This document shows, in pieces, positions 50,633-61,520 of a DNA stretch of 64,000 nucleotides. Both the position numbers and the translations under genes were made by a program. Under the pieces are notes generated by a model that saw nothing but the letters and a program-made list of their open reading frames with translations, searched no databases and had not been told where the DNA came from. Within the stretch, counting starts at the first letter, position 1; each line of letters starts with the position of its first letter. Source of the DNA: Mytilus californianus (Eukaryota > Mollusca > Bivalvia > Mytilida > Mytilidae); contig NW_026262668.1 of assembly GCF_021869535.1 (NCBI RefSeq), positions 22,697,732-22,761,731 of the forward strand. Direction: 5' to 3'.

Positions 50633-51562
50633 TAGTCCCCTATCGGGTAAAAATTCATTATACTGGAACAAAATGCTAACTTGTTCTATAACTTGTCATG
50701 GTGTAAACAAATAGAAAATATCAAGTCAATATTTTAAAGCATGGCTAAAAACAGTGTGGAAAACTGAATATATGAGAGAATTTTTTCAAGTCCAAGGACC
50801 ATAACTCTGCACAAAATTATCAGACTGAAACAAAAATTTGAACTTGATCTGTAACTTGTCATGATAAAACTATATACCAATTGTCAATCAATATCTTCAA
50901 GCCAGATGAAAAAAGTGTGGAAAACCTATAACACTCTAACATTAGATATGATGTAATACAATGTATATCTATTTTCGAATTACAATCAAATAAAATTAAT
51001 AGTTCCAAATATTTTTTTTTTCATTTGTCACAAACTAATATAGATTTGTAACTTATCTATAAAATGTCAACAACTTTTATCTACACAAAGTAATGTAATG
51101 AAATATATACTTTAATAAAAATAGATTATTATCTAATTTAAGGATTTCACTTAATAAAAAAATATATATATATATATACATGTAGCATTCAGAAAATTAG
51201 TTTATACAAAATAACATATAAACCTGCCACAAAATTCCTCAAACAATTTACCAAATTTTAAAAAATGAGTTATCTCCCTTTGTACAGATATATGGTTTAA
51301 CATAGTACTCTAACATTAGTTATGGAGTTTTTTTATGGACCATAACTCTGGACTAAATCATCAGACCGGAACAAAATTTGAACTTGATCTATAACTTGTC
51401 ATTATAAAACTATATACTAAATATCAAATCAATGTCTTCAAGAACGAAGAAAAAAAGTGTGGAAAACTGAGTTGCCGGACTGACGGATGGACAGACGGAC
51501 GGACAGACAGACGGACAGTGGGCAAACCTAAAGTCCCCTTCGACTTCGTCGGTAGGGGACTA
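50633..51562 (+). mobile_element. 930-bp dispersed element (across units 3 and 4)
   Basis: Same element as at 16820-17749, present at the start of the partial fourth unit with both inverted termini intact. Confidence 0.75.
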
Positions 51563-52236
51563 ATAAATGGGGAATGTGTCCATGGGACACAGATGATGCC
51601 CCCGCTTGCATATCATATAAAGTTATAAAGGGACATAACTGAAGAACGGAATAAGTGACGCTACCCAAATTTGTACTTGATCGGAGTTTTGTGTCGATAA
51701 GTATTGAGTATAAGTTTCATAACATTTGGTTGAGGCAAACCTAAGTTAGAGAACGGAAATGAAAAATTCAGCAATTTTTCCATTTGTAAAGGGGCATAAC
51801 TCTAGAACAGTTAAAGGTGTAATACCACCATTGATTTTCCCCTATTAGTCTTTGTTAAATTTGCACTTTTCAAAAAATTGTGCAGAATTTATCTTTGTTT
51901 CAAATAAAGAAATACTTGGCATGAGTAAAGTTTGATCCTGTCCAGTACTATAGAAAAAATTTCACATAACATTTCATTGCATATAAGAAAATAACCATCA
52001 CTGGAAGTTAACCAATCAAATTTTCCCCCTTTTTTAACCTGTGTACAAGCTTTAGTAACCATGTAACCTCAAGTTTCCAAAATATTCTATAGAAACCCTA
52101 AATAAAAAAAAAATGGTGCTTTGAAATACCCAATATATATGTTTATGACCAAGAAATGTTTTACTGCAATGAAATGAAGGATCAATTATCTACAACTGTC
52201 AAATTCAAGGGAATATTTTTTTTCGACCTATTTTCG
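50717..52236. repeat. Array unit, partial copy 4 (right border of array)
   Basis: Identical in order to positions 1-1520 of copy 1 with few substitutions (for example AAACCTAAG near 51740). Similarity to the unit stops abruptly after CGACCTATTTTCG at 52236, where the sequence continues TATGCAACCGG instead of ACGAATATAG. Confidence 0.95.
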
Positions 52237-52280
52237 TATGCAACCGGATGTGACGTACTATGATTTGGTGGTATTACACC
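51816..52280. mobile_element. Complete 465-bp MITE (GGTGTAATACCACC TIRs), spans the array border
   Basis: Perfect 14-bp inverted ends, GGTGTAATACCACC at 51816 and GGTGGTATTACACC ending at 52280, are flanked by TAAA on both sides (51812-51815 and 52281-52284). The host dispersed repeat reads continuously if the element is removed: CTCTAGAACAGT, then TAAA, then GTGACGCCACC. The element is non-autonomous, with no ORF. The array border at 52236 lies 44 bp before its right end. Confidence 0.8.
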
Positions 52281-52400
52281 TAAAGTGACGCCACCAAAAT
52301 TCAAACTTGATCTGTGTTTTGTGGTAATAAGCATTTTGTATAAATTTCATAAAATTTGGTGGAGGCAAACTTAATTTAGAGAATGGAAACCAACTTTGGG
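52281..52400 (+). repeat. Dispersed repeat, right portion resuming after the MITE
   Basis: GTGACGCCACCAAAATTCAA, TAAATTTCATAAAATTTGG and GGAGGCAAACTTAATTTAG continue the repeat broken at 51815. This is evidence that the flank to the right of the array border is the original context of copy 4. Confidence 0.65.
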
Positions 52401-53654
52401 ACATACGGACTGACAAGTGAGGAAAAATGATTATTTGTGTGAATCTAAGTCCAAGGACCATAACTCTGCACAAAATCATCAGACCGGAACAAAATTCGAA
52501 CTTGATCTGTAACTTGTCATGATAAACTGTTAACACAGAGATTTGTCTCGTCTATTTGTTATTTTGACAATGCAAATGTTGAAATTAAAATAGCAATACT
52601 TTAACATGTAAGTTATGCAAATATTCAAAGTCAATTAACCATGATTGAAGGTACAGGGCTAAACAATCTTCATGGAAATGAGATGTGCCAATGCTAATAC
52701 AACTGCAAACCAAATATTAGTCTTTTCATAAGTCGTTCCCTTTAAACAAACCTAAACACAAACACTAACTTGTAAACTATGTAAAAGTTTCAAAGTCAAT
52801 GAACTATTATTAGGGGGTGGGGTTATATAATCTCCATGGAATTGAAACTTGCAAATGCCAATACATTTGCATACCGAATATCATTGACTTAACATTAGTG
52901 GTTCATCTTAAACTGACCTAATCACAAACTAATACATGTAAACTAAGCAAAAGTTTCAAAGTCAATAGACCATGACTGAGAGGTAAGGACCCAATATTCT
53001 CCATGGAAATGAGATGTGCTAATGCTTATGCAACTGCATACCAATTATCATTGACCTACCACTAAAAGTTCCCCTTAAACTGACCTAATCACAAACTAAT
53101 ACATGAAAACTAAGCAAAAGTTTCAGTCAATAGACCATGAATGAGGGGGCGGGGCCTAATAATCTCCATGGAAATGAGATATGCCAATGCTTATACAACT
53201 TCATACCAAATATCATTGACCTACAACACATGGTTCCCCATAAACTGACCTAATCACAAACTAATACATGTAAACTAAGCAAAGTTTCAAAGTCAATAGA
53301 CCTTGACTGAGGGGGCGGGGCCAAATAATCTCCATGGTAATGAGATGTGCCAATGCTAATACAACTGCATACCAAATATCATTTACCTACCACTAGTGGC
53401 TCACCATGAACTAGACCTAATCATAAACTAATACATTGATGACGCCGCCACCGCCGCCGGAAACAGCATACCTATGTCTCGCTTTGTGACTCCGTCAAGG
53501 CGAGACAATAAAACTATATACCAATTATCAAATCAATATCTTCAAGGACGAAGAAAAAAAAGTGTGGAAAACCGATTTGCCGGACTGACGGATGGACAGA
53601 CAGACGGACGGAGTGAAACCTAAAGTTCCCTTCAACTTCGTCGGTAGGGGACTA
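52401..53654 (+). mobile_element. Truncated relative of the 930-bp element, split by a nested insertion
   Basis: Left part 52430-52526 (GGACCATAACTCTGCAC, ATCAGACCGGAACAAAATTC) and right part 53508-53654 (GACGGATGGACAGACAGACG, ending TAGGGGACTA) match the element at 16820-17749. The middle is occupied by the nested element 52527-53507. The left terminus TAGTCCCCTA is missing. Confidence 0.7.
52527..53507. mobile_element. 981-bp nested element of ~165-bp tandem units, ATAAA target duplication
   Basis: The host sequence CATGATAAAACTATATACC is interrupted with ATAAA on both sides (52522-52526 and 53508-53512). TTTGTCTCG lies near the left end and CGAGACA closes the right end, forming an inverted motif. 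Inside are about five units of 157-169 bp with GACCTAATCACAAACTAA, CAATAGACCATGA, GGGGCGGGGCC and CATGGAAATGAGATGTGCC. It is the same family as 6425-7221. Non-coding. Confidence 0.8.
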
Positions 53655-53655
53655 A

Positions 53656-53788
53656 TAACACATAGCTGAGAGGGTGATAAAGCAGAATGTTACCCCTCGA
53701 AAAAACATTGTCAATCTTGGCTTCGCCTTACTTGACAATGTTTTCTCAGGGTAACAAGCTGCTCTATCACCCTCTAAGCTATGTGTTA
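53656..53788. mobile_element. 133-bp hairpin MITE
   Basis: Nearly the whole element is one inverted repeat. TAACACATAGCTGAGAGGGT on the left pairs with ACCCTCTAAGCTATGTGTTA on the right, and ACATTGTCAA pairs with TTGACAATGT around a short GC-rich loop. It lies directly after the end of the preceding element. Confidence 0.8.
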
Positions 53789-53898
53789 TTTATATAATGA
53801 TGCATGGTGCATGAAGAATGTTTTCAAATTTGAGTTTGTTTAATCAAAGATGTAAATTGTGAGTAATTTTGAATGGTGCAATTCGTGAATGATTCAAA

Positions 53899-54295
53899 AT
53901 GGAAAGGGGAATGGTGTTTGGTGCTTAGTATACTTGGGAATTTATCAACATTCAAGAACTATTGGCAATTTTTATCTTAAGGCTCCCAGAGACATTATAT
54001 TGACATTTGCTTTTTACGTATTTTGGATAAAATAAATTGTTTGATATTGCTTCACTCAAAACTTTCCAGTTCAGAAACTAGTGGAAAATGGGAAAATAAA
54101 ATGAGGAATGGTGTTTGGTGCCTAGTATAGGTGAGAATTTATCACCATTCAAGAAATATTGGCAATTTTATCTTAAGTGTCCAGTAGACATTATTTTGAC
54201 ATTTGCTTTTTATCTTTTTGGATAAAATAAATTGTTTTTTCTTGCTTCACTCAAAACTTTCCAGTCTAGAAACTAGTAGAAAATGACACTTAAGG
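53899..54295 (+). repeat. Two ~198-bp tandem units
   Basis: GGAATGGTGTTTGGTGC, GACATTTGCTTTTTA, GGATAAAATAAATTG and CACTCAAAACTTTCCAGT occur in both units (from about 53899 and 54098). Non-coding. Confidence 0.8.
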
Positions 54296-55985
54296 GCAAC
54301 AACTCCTATTGTAGTCAAATTGCAATTTTCTCCATGGTAAGTTACGACTAACTTATTTGAATATCATATTTTGTTGATAGTTTTTTTGTTGTTAGTCTTT
54401 TTGACCGTTTCTCTACTATAATTTCTACAAAAAACACAAAAATTGAGTAAAATTAGTCACTCAAGGGCGTCTTCTATAAGAAGTTGACTAACCATTTCAG
54501 GTATATTGAATTATTTGTAGATTTCAATTTGCGAATTTTCTTTGAAATTCACAATTCCTCTGTCTGTACTTATACAAAAATCGTCATTCATAGGCAATAA
54601 ATAATTTCAGAAGGCCAATGCTATCTGTTATCTGTTGATCTTGTCTTGCTGATATTTTTTATATTTAGTTTCTCACTAACTCATCTCTGGCAATGTGCGT
54701 TTGACTATCGATCTTATTTCTCAAGGATAAACAAAAATTGGTAAAATTCTGTTATAAGGGCAATAAGGAGTCGTCTGATAATTTTGGTCAAATTGGACAG
54801 AAGGCTTTCTGCCCCTGCAAGATCTATAACGGTTTTCAAGATAAACAATAATTGCATTTATCCCTATGTTTTGTTTATAAGCCTTTATTTTTGATACCCC
54901 AAGGCTAATTGTGACAAGGTTTGGTGCAAATAGACTCAGTATTTTCAGAGGAGCTCAAACTAGCACCTTGGGTCAGATTAGCTAAAAAAGAGTCATCATA
55001 CCAGGTCAAAAACTACAAAAAGTATATTATAGTTTGTTTATATGTCAAAAATACAACTTATTAGTAAATGAAAGTTCCACATTGTGATACAATGAATTTA
55101 GGAAAGGTAGAAACTTTCTGAAAATGATTCTTGTATAAGTAAATTCAAACGAAATTGCCCCAAAAAATCTAACATTTTCTAGATTTAATTTTACAATGTA
55201 CAATGACAGACAATACCCCTTCACATGCAATTGATAAAAAAAGCTCATGTCAGTAAGTTTAATATTGACACACCATACAAATTGGATAGAGGTAAACAAT
55301 ATTTATTGTCCATCAAACAAACATACTAGAAATAATAATTCACACAGTAATCTCAAAGCTAAATAAGTGCATCTTCAACATTGATAAAATGAGATTTTGT
55401 ATCTATGTTTATGAGACTGTTACGTAACAACACAAAAAAGACAGACAGGTCAGCATGCAGTTTAGAACGAAAAGCAAGCATCTGTTCTATAAGTTAAGCT
55501 GCAAATATCCCTTAGCCGAGAATGTTCATCATTAATCTAATGGAAACTTCAGATTTTGATGTTACACTATTTTTATATTCAAAATACACAAAGGCATCAT
55601 GTAAAAAAAATACAGACAAGAAAAATGTTTGTGACAGTATTTTTCAGGGCTATACTTCCATTCTTAGTACTCAACACTCCCCGTTTACTTCTTTATCCTT
55701 TGGCTAACAATCGTATCCTAGCAGTATTTCAAATCACAGAAATACAGATAAAAAAAGACTCGTTGACTTAGAGATTTTTCTCTTATTACATGTGACGATA
55801 TATCCTAGTAAGTTTGCAAACTCATCTGTTGTATTTAATTTAGCATCTGGAATATGAGTTCAAAATAATATTTGAGCCAGCCGGACATTTTTTGTCTTAT
55901 CCTGATTTTAATTCCTTAAGACTTATTAACAAAAGGCAATTATGGTAATCAGTTGGGCATCATATAAACAATGATTGACACTTAA
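54296..55985. other. No intact gene; degraded dispersed-repeat sequence
   Basis: The left part has AAGGGCAACAACTCC-like phrases resembling the AGCTCACCTG family at 62391. About 55785-55860 (ATGTGACGATATATCC, ATTTAGCATCTGG) resembles the tandem units at 60995. Reading frames of 60-84 codons show no family. Confidence 0.5.
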
Positions 55986-55989
55986 ACGA

Positions 55990-58900
55990 TATTAAGCTTG
56001 ACTTTCGATATAAATTCGATGTTCTGACGTAAACTGCTAAATTGACAGGACATCATTCGAAGTGTGCAATATCAGTGTACTAATATCTGCCTTAGACTCT
56101 TTATTTGTGCCAAATTATGCTGTCAATAACTTCACTTTTGTTTTTAAAAAGCACATTTTCCTAATACCGGATGCTGACTTGACAATGGTATTTATACTAG
56201 CTATACAGGAACACTGGTTATGGTCCTCTGAAAAGTCAAAATTAGAAACTTTCGCTGTAGAACGCGCTTTAAGTACTACTTTTAAAAGTACCGATGAATA
56301 GGACCCTATTTATAACAGATTACGAATGCGGCGATGGGGTGACTGTGTGATATTATTGAGATCACTAGTACTCTTAGACCAATTTGTTAAAATTCATTCA
56401 GATGGTAATGAACTTAAATGTGTTATAACTATTGACTCGAAGACGAAACAAATTTGTATTGTGGCTGTATATATGCCCTGTACTGGTAGTAAGGAATACG
56501 ATCAAAAATATGAGCAGTGTTTTGATGAGATCAGTGAATGAACTGTTCAATTTTCAGATCACACCATAATAGTAATAGTGGATTTAATGCCTCATTGATA
56601 TGTTAACGGAAAACAACAACGGACAAAGTGTTTCAACGTCAATACAGGAAATTAATCTCTGTGTACCGAGGAATTATCCTTTATCTCATACATTTTTTCA
56701 CCAGAATTATAAAGCTTCGTCACAAAAAGACTATATTTAAGCTTTTAGTGCCAGTCACTGCCACTTTGCACTGTAATTTTCAGGATATTGACAAAACTGA
56801 TGAAGACAATATTGTTACAATGAATAGAGTTAATTGGGAGAAATGTGATACGTTAAAGTGCCAAAGCATACTTAATGAAAAATTTAAGTCTTTAGACATT
56901 ACATCTGAAACTTTAGATCATCAATTTCAAAATATGGCTTATATTTTTAAAACTAGTGCAGAGGAATCAGCAGTTGTGGTGAAAAAACGTAGGGTTCGAA
57001 AATTGAGGCCTTGGCCTACAAAAATTTGAGAATACTGTGTAATGACAGGGAACAAGCATATACTATTTTCAAACAAGTTTGGGTATAAAATGTGAAAAAA
57101 AACAATTTATGGGTGAAAAATGGCAAAAAAGAAAATTCGACAAGCCCAGTGGCAACTGGATGCCAATAATAGGTAAAAACTGTATTATGAAATAATAGAC
57201 TCTTATACTTCAAATCAATTTTTTTTTAAACTTGTTAATATGCAGAGATCTGGTCAAGCCAAGAAACTATTTAAGTTAGTTTATTTTGATGGCATACATC
57301 TCGAGTACTCAGCAGAAATAAGGGACGGTAGGGCTTCATATTTTGAAAATTTAGTTCAAGTTCAACATTTTATGAACATCAGCATCAGATTGTTCAGCGT
57401 AATTTCCAAAATATTTTGAAAGTACAAAATTCGGAGAATCCGGGGGTGCAATATGCAACTTTAGATGATTTACAGAAGCTATAGGCAAAATAAAAAATGG
57501 AAAGTCACCTGACGAATTAAATTTAATGAGTGAACATTTAAAATTTGGTTGACAATAGTACCTATAATACTAAAAGCTCTTTTTGATCGTATTTTAGAAG
57601 AAAAGAGATGTACCTGAAATCTTTCAGTCTGGAATTATTACACCTTTACACAAGAGTCATGGTAAACCCCAAATTCGTACATGCGTATCACTGCTTGCAG
57701 TATCATGTAACGAGTGTTTGAGATAGTACATTTATCTAAAATTTCTCTGCAATTGAATAAATGTCAAACTAAATTGCAACGTGACTTTACTAAACGGGTA
57801 TCCCCTACAAATGCAGCTTAATTATTTACTGAGGCTATTACAGATGCCAAAGACTGTAAGAAGAAAATGTTTGTAGCTTTTATTGATGCTTCTAAAGCTT
57901 TTGATGTTGTGTGGCATGACTCGTTGATGTTAAAACTGTTTTAATCAGGAGTTAAGGATGAGGACTGGTTTTTAGTATACAAGTGGTATCAGCAGATGAG
58001 ATTAAGGGCTAAATGGGGTAGACAGTTTTCAAAATCTTTAAATGGACAACAGGGAGTTAGACAATGTGGTATATTGTCTCCTACATTTGATATCAATCAA
58101 TTATTAGATTCGCATCAAAACAAGCATTTGAGCTTCCAAATTGGAACAACACATGCCGCCTCACCAGCGTGCGCCGACTCAACCTCTTTTCAGAAAATGT
58201 TAAACTTACAAGATAAAGAAAGATACCTTATTAGTGAAACTAAAAGTAAAATTATGACAATTGATAATAGAAGGAATGAGAAATGTTTTGATGAACTGTA
58301 TTTACATGACAAACATGTGGAACATGTTTCTTCATAAACACATTATGGAAATTGAACGAAATTCAGTTGAAAAATTTATTAGGGACAGAGAGAATAAAAT
58401 TAGCTAGCTTTAGACGTACTTGCTATGCGCTGAAAGATGCAGGTGTGCACGGATACAACGGAGTCAACCCAAATATAGTTATGAAGATATGGAATACATA
58501 TGTACGCCCACTTCTGATTTTTAGGCTAGATTGTGTAACGCTCAGTAGAAAGGAAATGGATGAATTGAACTTTTTTCATAAATCACAACTTAAAAATGTA
58601 AAATCTGCCAGAACGAACATCTGATGCAGAAATTTATATACTGTTTGGTCAGATGCCAATGGAAGCGTTCTTACATAGTAAAATTTTGTTAACATTGTGA
58701 GAAATAATGATATAGAGAAGGATATTTGTATAAAATATGTACTGGAGGATAACACCTTTCATAGCTGGTTTATATCTGTGAATGATATAATTTCATTGTA
58801 TGTCTTTGAATCAATATTTGACATTTGAAATTCTATACCGAATAAAGAAGGTTGGAAAAATTATGTGAAAACAAGAATGTGTCCATAGTACACGGATGCC

Positions 58901-59660
58901 CCACTCGCACCATCATTTTCTATGTTTAGTGGACCGTGAAATTGGTGTAAAACTCTAATTTGGCATTCAAATTAGAAAGATCATATCATAGGGAATATGT
59001 CTATTAAGTGTCAAGTTGATTGGACTTCAACTTCATCAAAAACTACCTTGACCAAAAACTTTAACCTGAAGCGGAACAGACGGACGGACGAACGAACGGA
59101 CGCACAGACCGAAAAACATAATGCCCCTCTACTATCGTAGATGGGGCATAAAAAGAACAGAAACTTTTTGGAGACAGAAGATAATGATTATGGCAGAAGG
59201 AAAATCTATTTGTCGTTTTTTACATCCAAATTTTGTCAATGAATTGTTGCACTTTTCATAATATATGGGCCAATACAGGACCTTATTCTATTTCTAGTAA
59301 GAAAGTTAATGTTAGTGTATACACTGCAATCGAACCGTAGTAGATTTAATAAGTATGGCTGACATTGATAATACTGAACATTTCCTGCTACAGTGTAGCA
59401 GTACAGATACTTTGAGGAGACAGTTTATATTTCAAAGCTAAGAAATCTGCTATGTGACATTTATTATGAAATAGAAAATATAGTCTTTTCAAACAAGTCA
59501 ATGCTATTGAAAGTGATTTTAGATGTGTCAAGTCCACAAAATTCCAATATTAATACAGACTATCTTACGGATGGAGAAAATAGAGGCCATATCAAGAGGA
59601 ATAGTATATGCCTTACACCATAAAAGATGTTCAAATATGGATTAAGCTAGCAGTTATGGT
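55990..59660 (+). pseudogene. Degenerate non-LTR (LINE) retrotransposon: APE-type endonuclease plus reverse transcriptase
   Basis: Protein similarity is spread over frames broken by stops and frameshifts. Endonuclease: IQEHWL at ~56205, YMPCTGSKEYDQKY at ~56472, a damaged GDFN-type motif near 56580 (GFNASL in another frame), and SSQKDYI at ~56712, where SQIDYI is usual. Reverse transcriptase: KNGKSPDE at ~57496, motif A FIDASKAFDVVWHD at ~57879, motif B QQGVRQCGILSP at ~58048, and motif C ADS at ~58172, where ADD is needed. The C-terminal part includes KIWNTYVRPLL at ~58486 and TEHFLLQC at ~59376. Order, spacing and motifs fit one element in plus orientation. It is catalytically dead. The clade cannot be settled by eye. 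A ~275-bp repeat interrupts its C-terminal region. Confidence 0.85.
58875..59151 (+). mobile_element. Short dispersed repeat inserted in the LINE relic
   Basis: Runs from GAATGTGTCCATAGTACACG to GTAGATGGGGCAT, with an ACGGACGGACGAACGAACGG-type stretch near the 3' part. The LINE reading resumes after it (…RTETFWRQ). The two ends, GGATGCCCC and GGGGCAT, are short inverted motifs. It resembles the opening of the repeat at 847. No clear target duplication was seen. Confidence 0.65.
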
Positions 59661-60084
59661 GGCAATGTCATTGAAAACTATTTAATATGACATAATATTC
59701 AAAGTAAATTTATCAAAATAAGACTTAAATAATCAGTCAATTGTTAAGGACAGGCAATGTTGCCCTATTTTTGCAAAACTTATAGTTGAGTTCGTAAGGC
59801 TGAAACTTAAAGTTTATGTGAATGGTTAAGTTGTATAATTGAGTAGTATTTGTAGACCACTTAAATAACTCTTTGCAATGGTCTTAAATAAGGTATAAGT
59901 TAAACTTTTGATATATCTGACCAATATCTATATATATAAATATATTATGTAACTCTTGCTATGAGCTATGCACAAAGTCTTTGAACGTGAATACTTTTGT
60001 TTGTCCCTAATTCAATTTATTGTATCCCTTTTTGAATCAGGATTTATAAGTCTACTGGTGCAGAGTAAGGCGACTTATAAAAAG
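59661..60084. other. No gene seen
   Basis: AT-rich sequence following the LINE relic; it may be its 3' untranslated part or flank. No poly-A end could be fixed. Confidence 0.45.
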
Positions 60085-60205
60085 TACCTATATAAGTCAA
60101 AAAACAAAAATACCGAACTCCAAGGGAAATTCCAAACGTAAAGTCCTTTATAAATGGCAAAATCAAAGGCTCAAACACATCTAACAAATGGAAAACAAAG
60201 GTGTG
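60085..60205 (-). mobile_element. 5'-truncated retroelement 3' end
   Basis: AAATACCGAACTCCAAGGGA, AATGGCAAAATCAAAGGCTC and AAACACATCTAACAAATGG (with small gaps) match 10610-10710 of the array unit. It is the terminal piece of the retroelement whose ORF tail is at 11172-11327. Confidence 0.65.
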
Positions 60206-60990
60206 TTATTGGCTTAGAATGAACAATAGAAAGTAAGAACCCATATTCTGCATACCCTATTGATGTGTGAATCAAGTAACAGATTGTGACAGTAACATTG
60301 ATATTTCGGTGACACGTAAGGTGCTTTTAGATTTTGGTAAATGCCACAGTGGTACTCCAGACAGTGGAGGGAAGAATAGAGAAAAAGAAGAATGGTAAAA
60401 CACGGACCAGCGACGGATACGTAAATCAGTATACGTTTACAAAGCACGATTGAGTTTAGGTAGCTCTTTCCAAGTTATTTCTTCTGAAAAATACTAGAAA
60501 TAAAAGTCAAATAAAACTATCAATGATAATTTAAGCATTTTTTAAAATTTTGGATGATTAATTAAATCTCACTCCTGCGCACATGGGCACACGTGTACTA
60601 GTTCAAACAACGTGATTCTGATGATTTTTCGATTAAAACCTTTATAACTAACTTTTTAAATTTTTCATCAAATCATATGTATATACGTATTTCTGTTACT
60701 CTCAATCTTTTTGACTAGATGCAAACCGCCGAAATTTCAGTAAATACCTTTAAATAGACCAATCAATGTCCAGGTACAAAATAGTTGACCTGTCGTCTGA
60801 ACAGGTAAATTTCAGCTGTCAGACAACTAATTAGCCTTGGTTGTAATGAGGGGGTATTAAAGTAGGGTTTGTTTTGATAGAAATTATTCATCATGTCAGT
60901 TTTATGACTGGTCAAATAAATAATTTACCGGTCAAGTCCGGACAATACAACCATTTTGGAAGCCCTGATCTGGAAACTACTTTTATTCAC
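60206..60990. other. No gene seen
   Basis: A 77-codon minus-strand frame (60214-60447) shows no recognisable family. No repeat structure is evident. Confidence 0.5.
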
Positions 60991-60994
60991 AAAT

Positions 60995-61480
60995 TTCAGT
61001 CTATTTTAGTGGCATTCACCTAGTTCTTTGATGAGGTGACCGCAAAATAAATTGATATTTTCCCCTCATTGTATATGTGACCATATATCCAAGTAGAGTT
61101 GCAATCCTGTGTGTAGTATATGATTTACATCACTTTTATGCATTAATTTCAGTCTATTTTCAATAACATCTAATTATGACCATAACCTTGGAAGTAGTGA
61201 CCTCAAAATCAATTTGGATTTTCCCCTTATTATATGCGACCATATAACCAATTTTTGTTTATAATCTCTCATTAATTATTCGATTTAGCATCAATAAAAC
61301 ACTTTTCTGCTTAAATTTCAGTCTATTTTTGTAACTATGATCTTTACCTTGGATGTAATGACCTCAAAATTAATAACTATCTTCCTATTACTATATGTTA
61401 CCATTTAACCTAGTATGGCTGTAATCCATAATTAAGTATTTGATTTAGCATCTTGAAACCACTTTTTTAGTGAACCAAAA
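60995..61480 (+). repeat. ~150-170-bp tandem repeat, three units
   Basis: AATTTCAGTCTATTTT starts units at about 60995, 61146 and 61313. Each has TGACCTCAAAAT-like, TATGTGACCATATA-like and GATTTAGCATC-like blocks. A single diverged fragment is present at about 55785-55860. Confidence 0.75.
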
Positions 61481-61520
61481 AACAATAGGAATCTCCTCTT
61501 ATCATATGTGATAATATTTA

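Larger units (their letters stand above)
33816..50716. repeat. Array unit, copy 3
   Basis: Matches copy 1 with an offset of about 33814 at the start and 33811-33813 later; the poly-G run is only 9 bases. Private changes include one fewer T in the run near 34426, GGTTGAAGC near 34829, and a Gly-to-Asp change in the FLYWCH domain. Confidence 0.95.
1..52236. repeat. Head-to-tail array of ~16.9 kb units (3 full copies plus 1 partial)
   Basis: The sequence from position 1 recurs at 16904, 33816 and 50717, giving unit lengths of 16903, 16912 and 16901 bp. The fourth copy stops matching after 52236. Copies align end to end with only scattered single-base differences and homopolymer length changes, so the duplication is recent or the copies are being homogenised. 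The left end lies outside the window, so copy number is a minimum. The unit carries no intact recognisable protein gene; it is a mosaic of transposon pieces and satellites. An assembly artefact cannot be excluded from sequence alone, but copy-specific variants argue against simple duplication of one read set. Confidence 0.97.

Noticed and set aside
1-52236. The array as a viral or LTR-retroelement concatemer
   Set aside because: No LTRs, gag/pol, capsid or polymerase genes are present in the unit; the contents are assorted non-autonomous elements and satellites.
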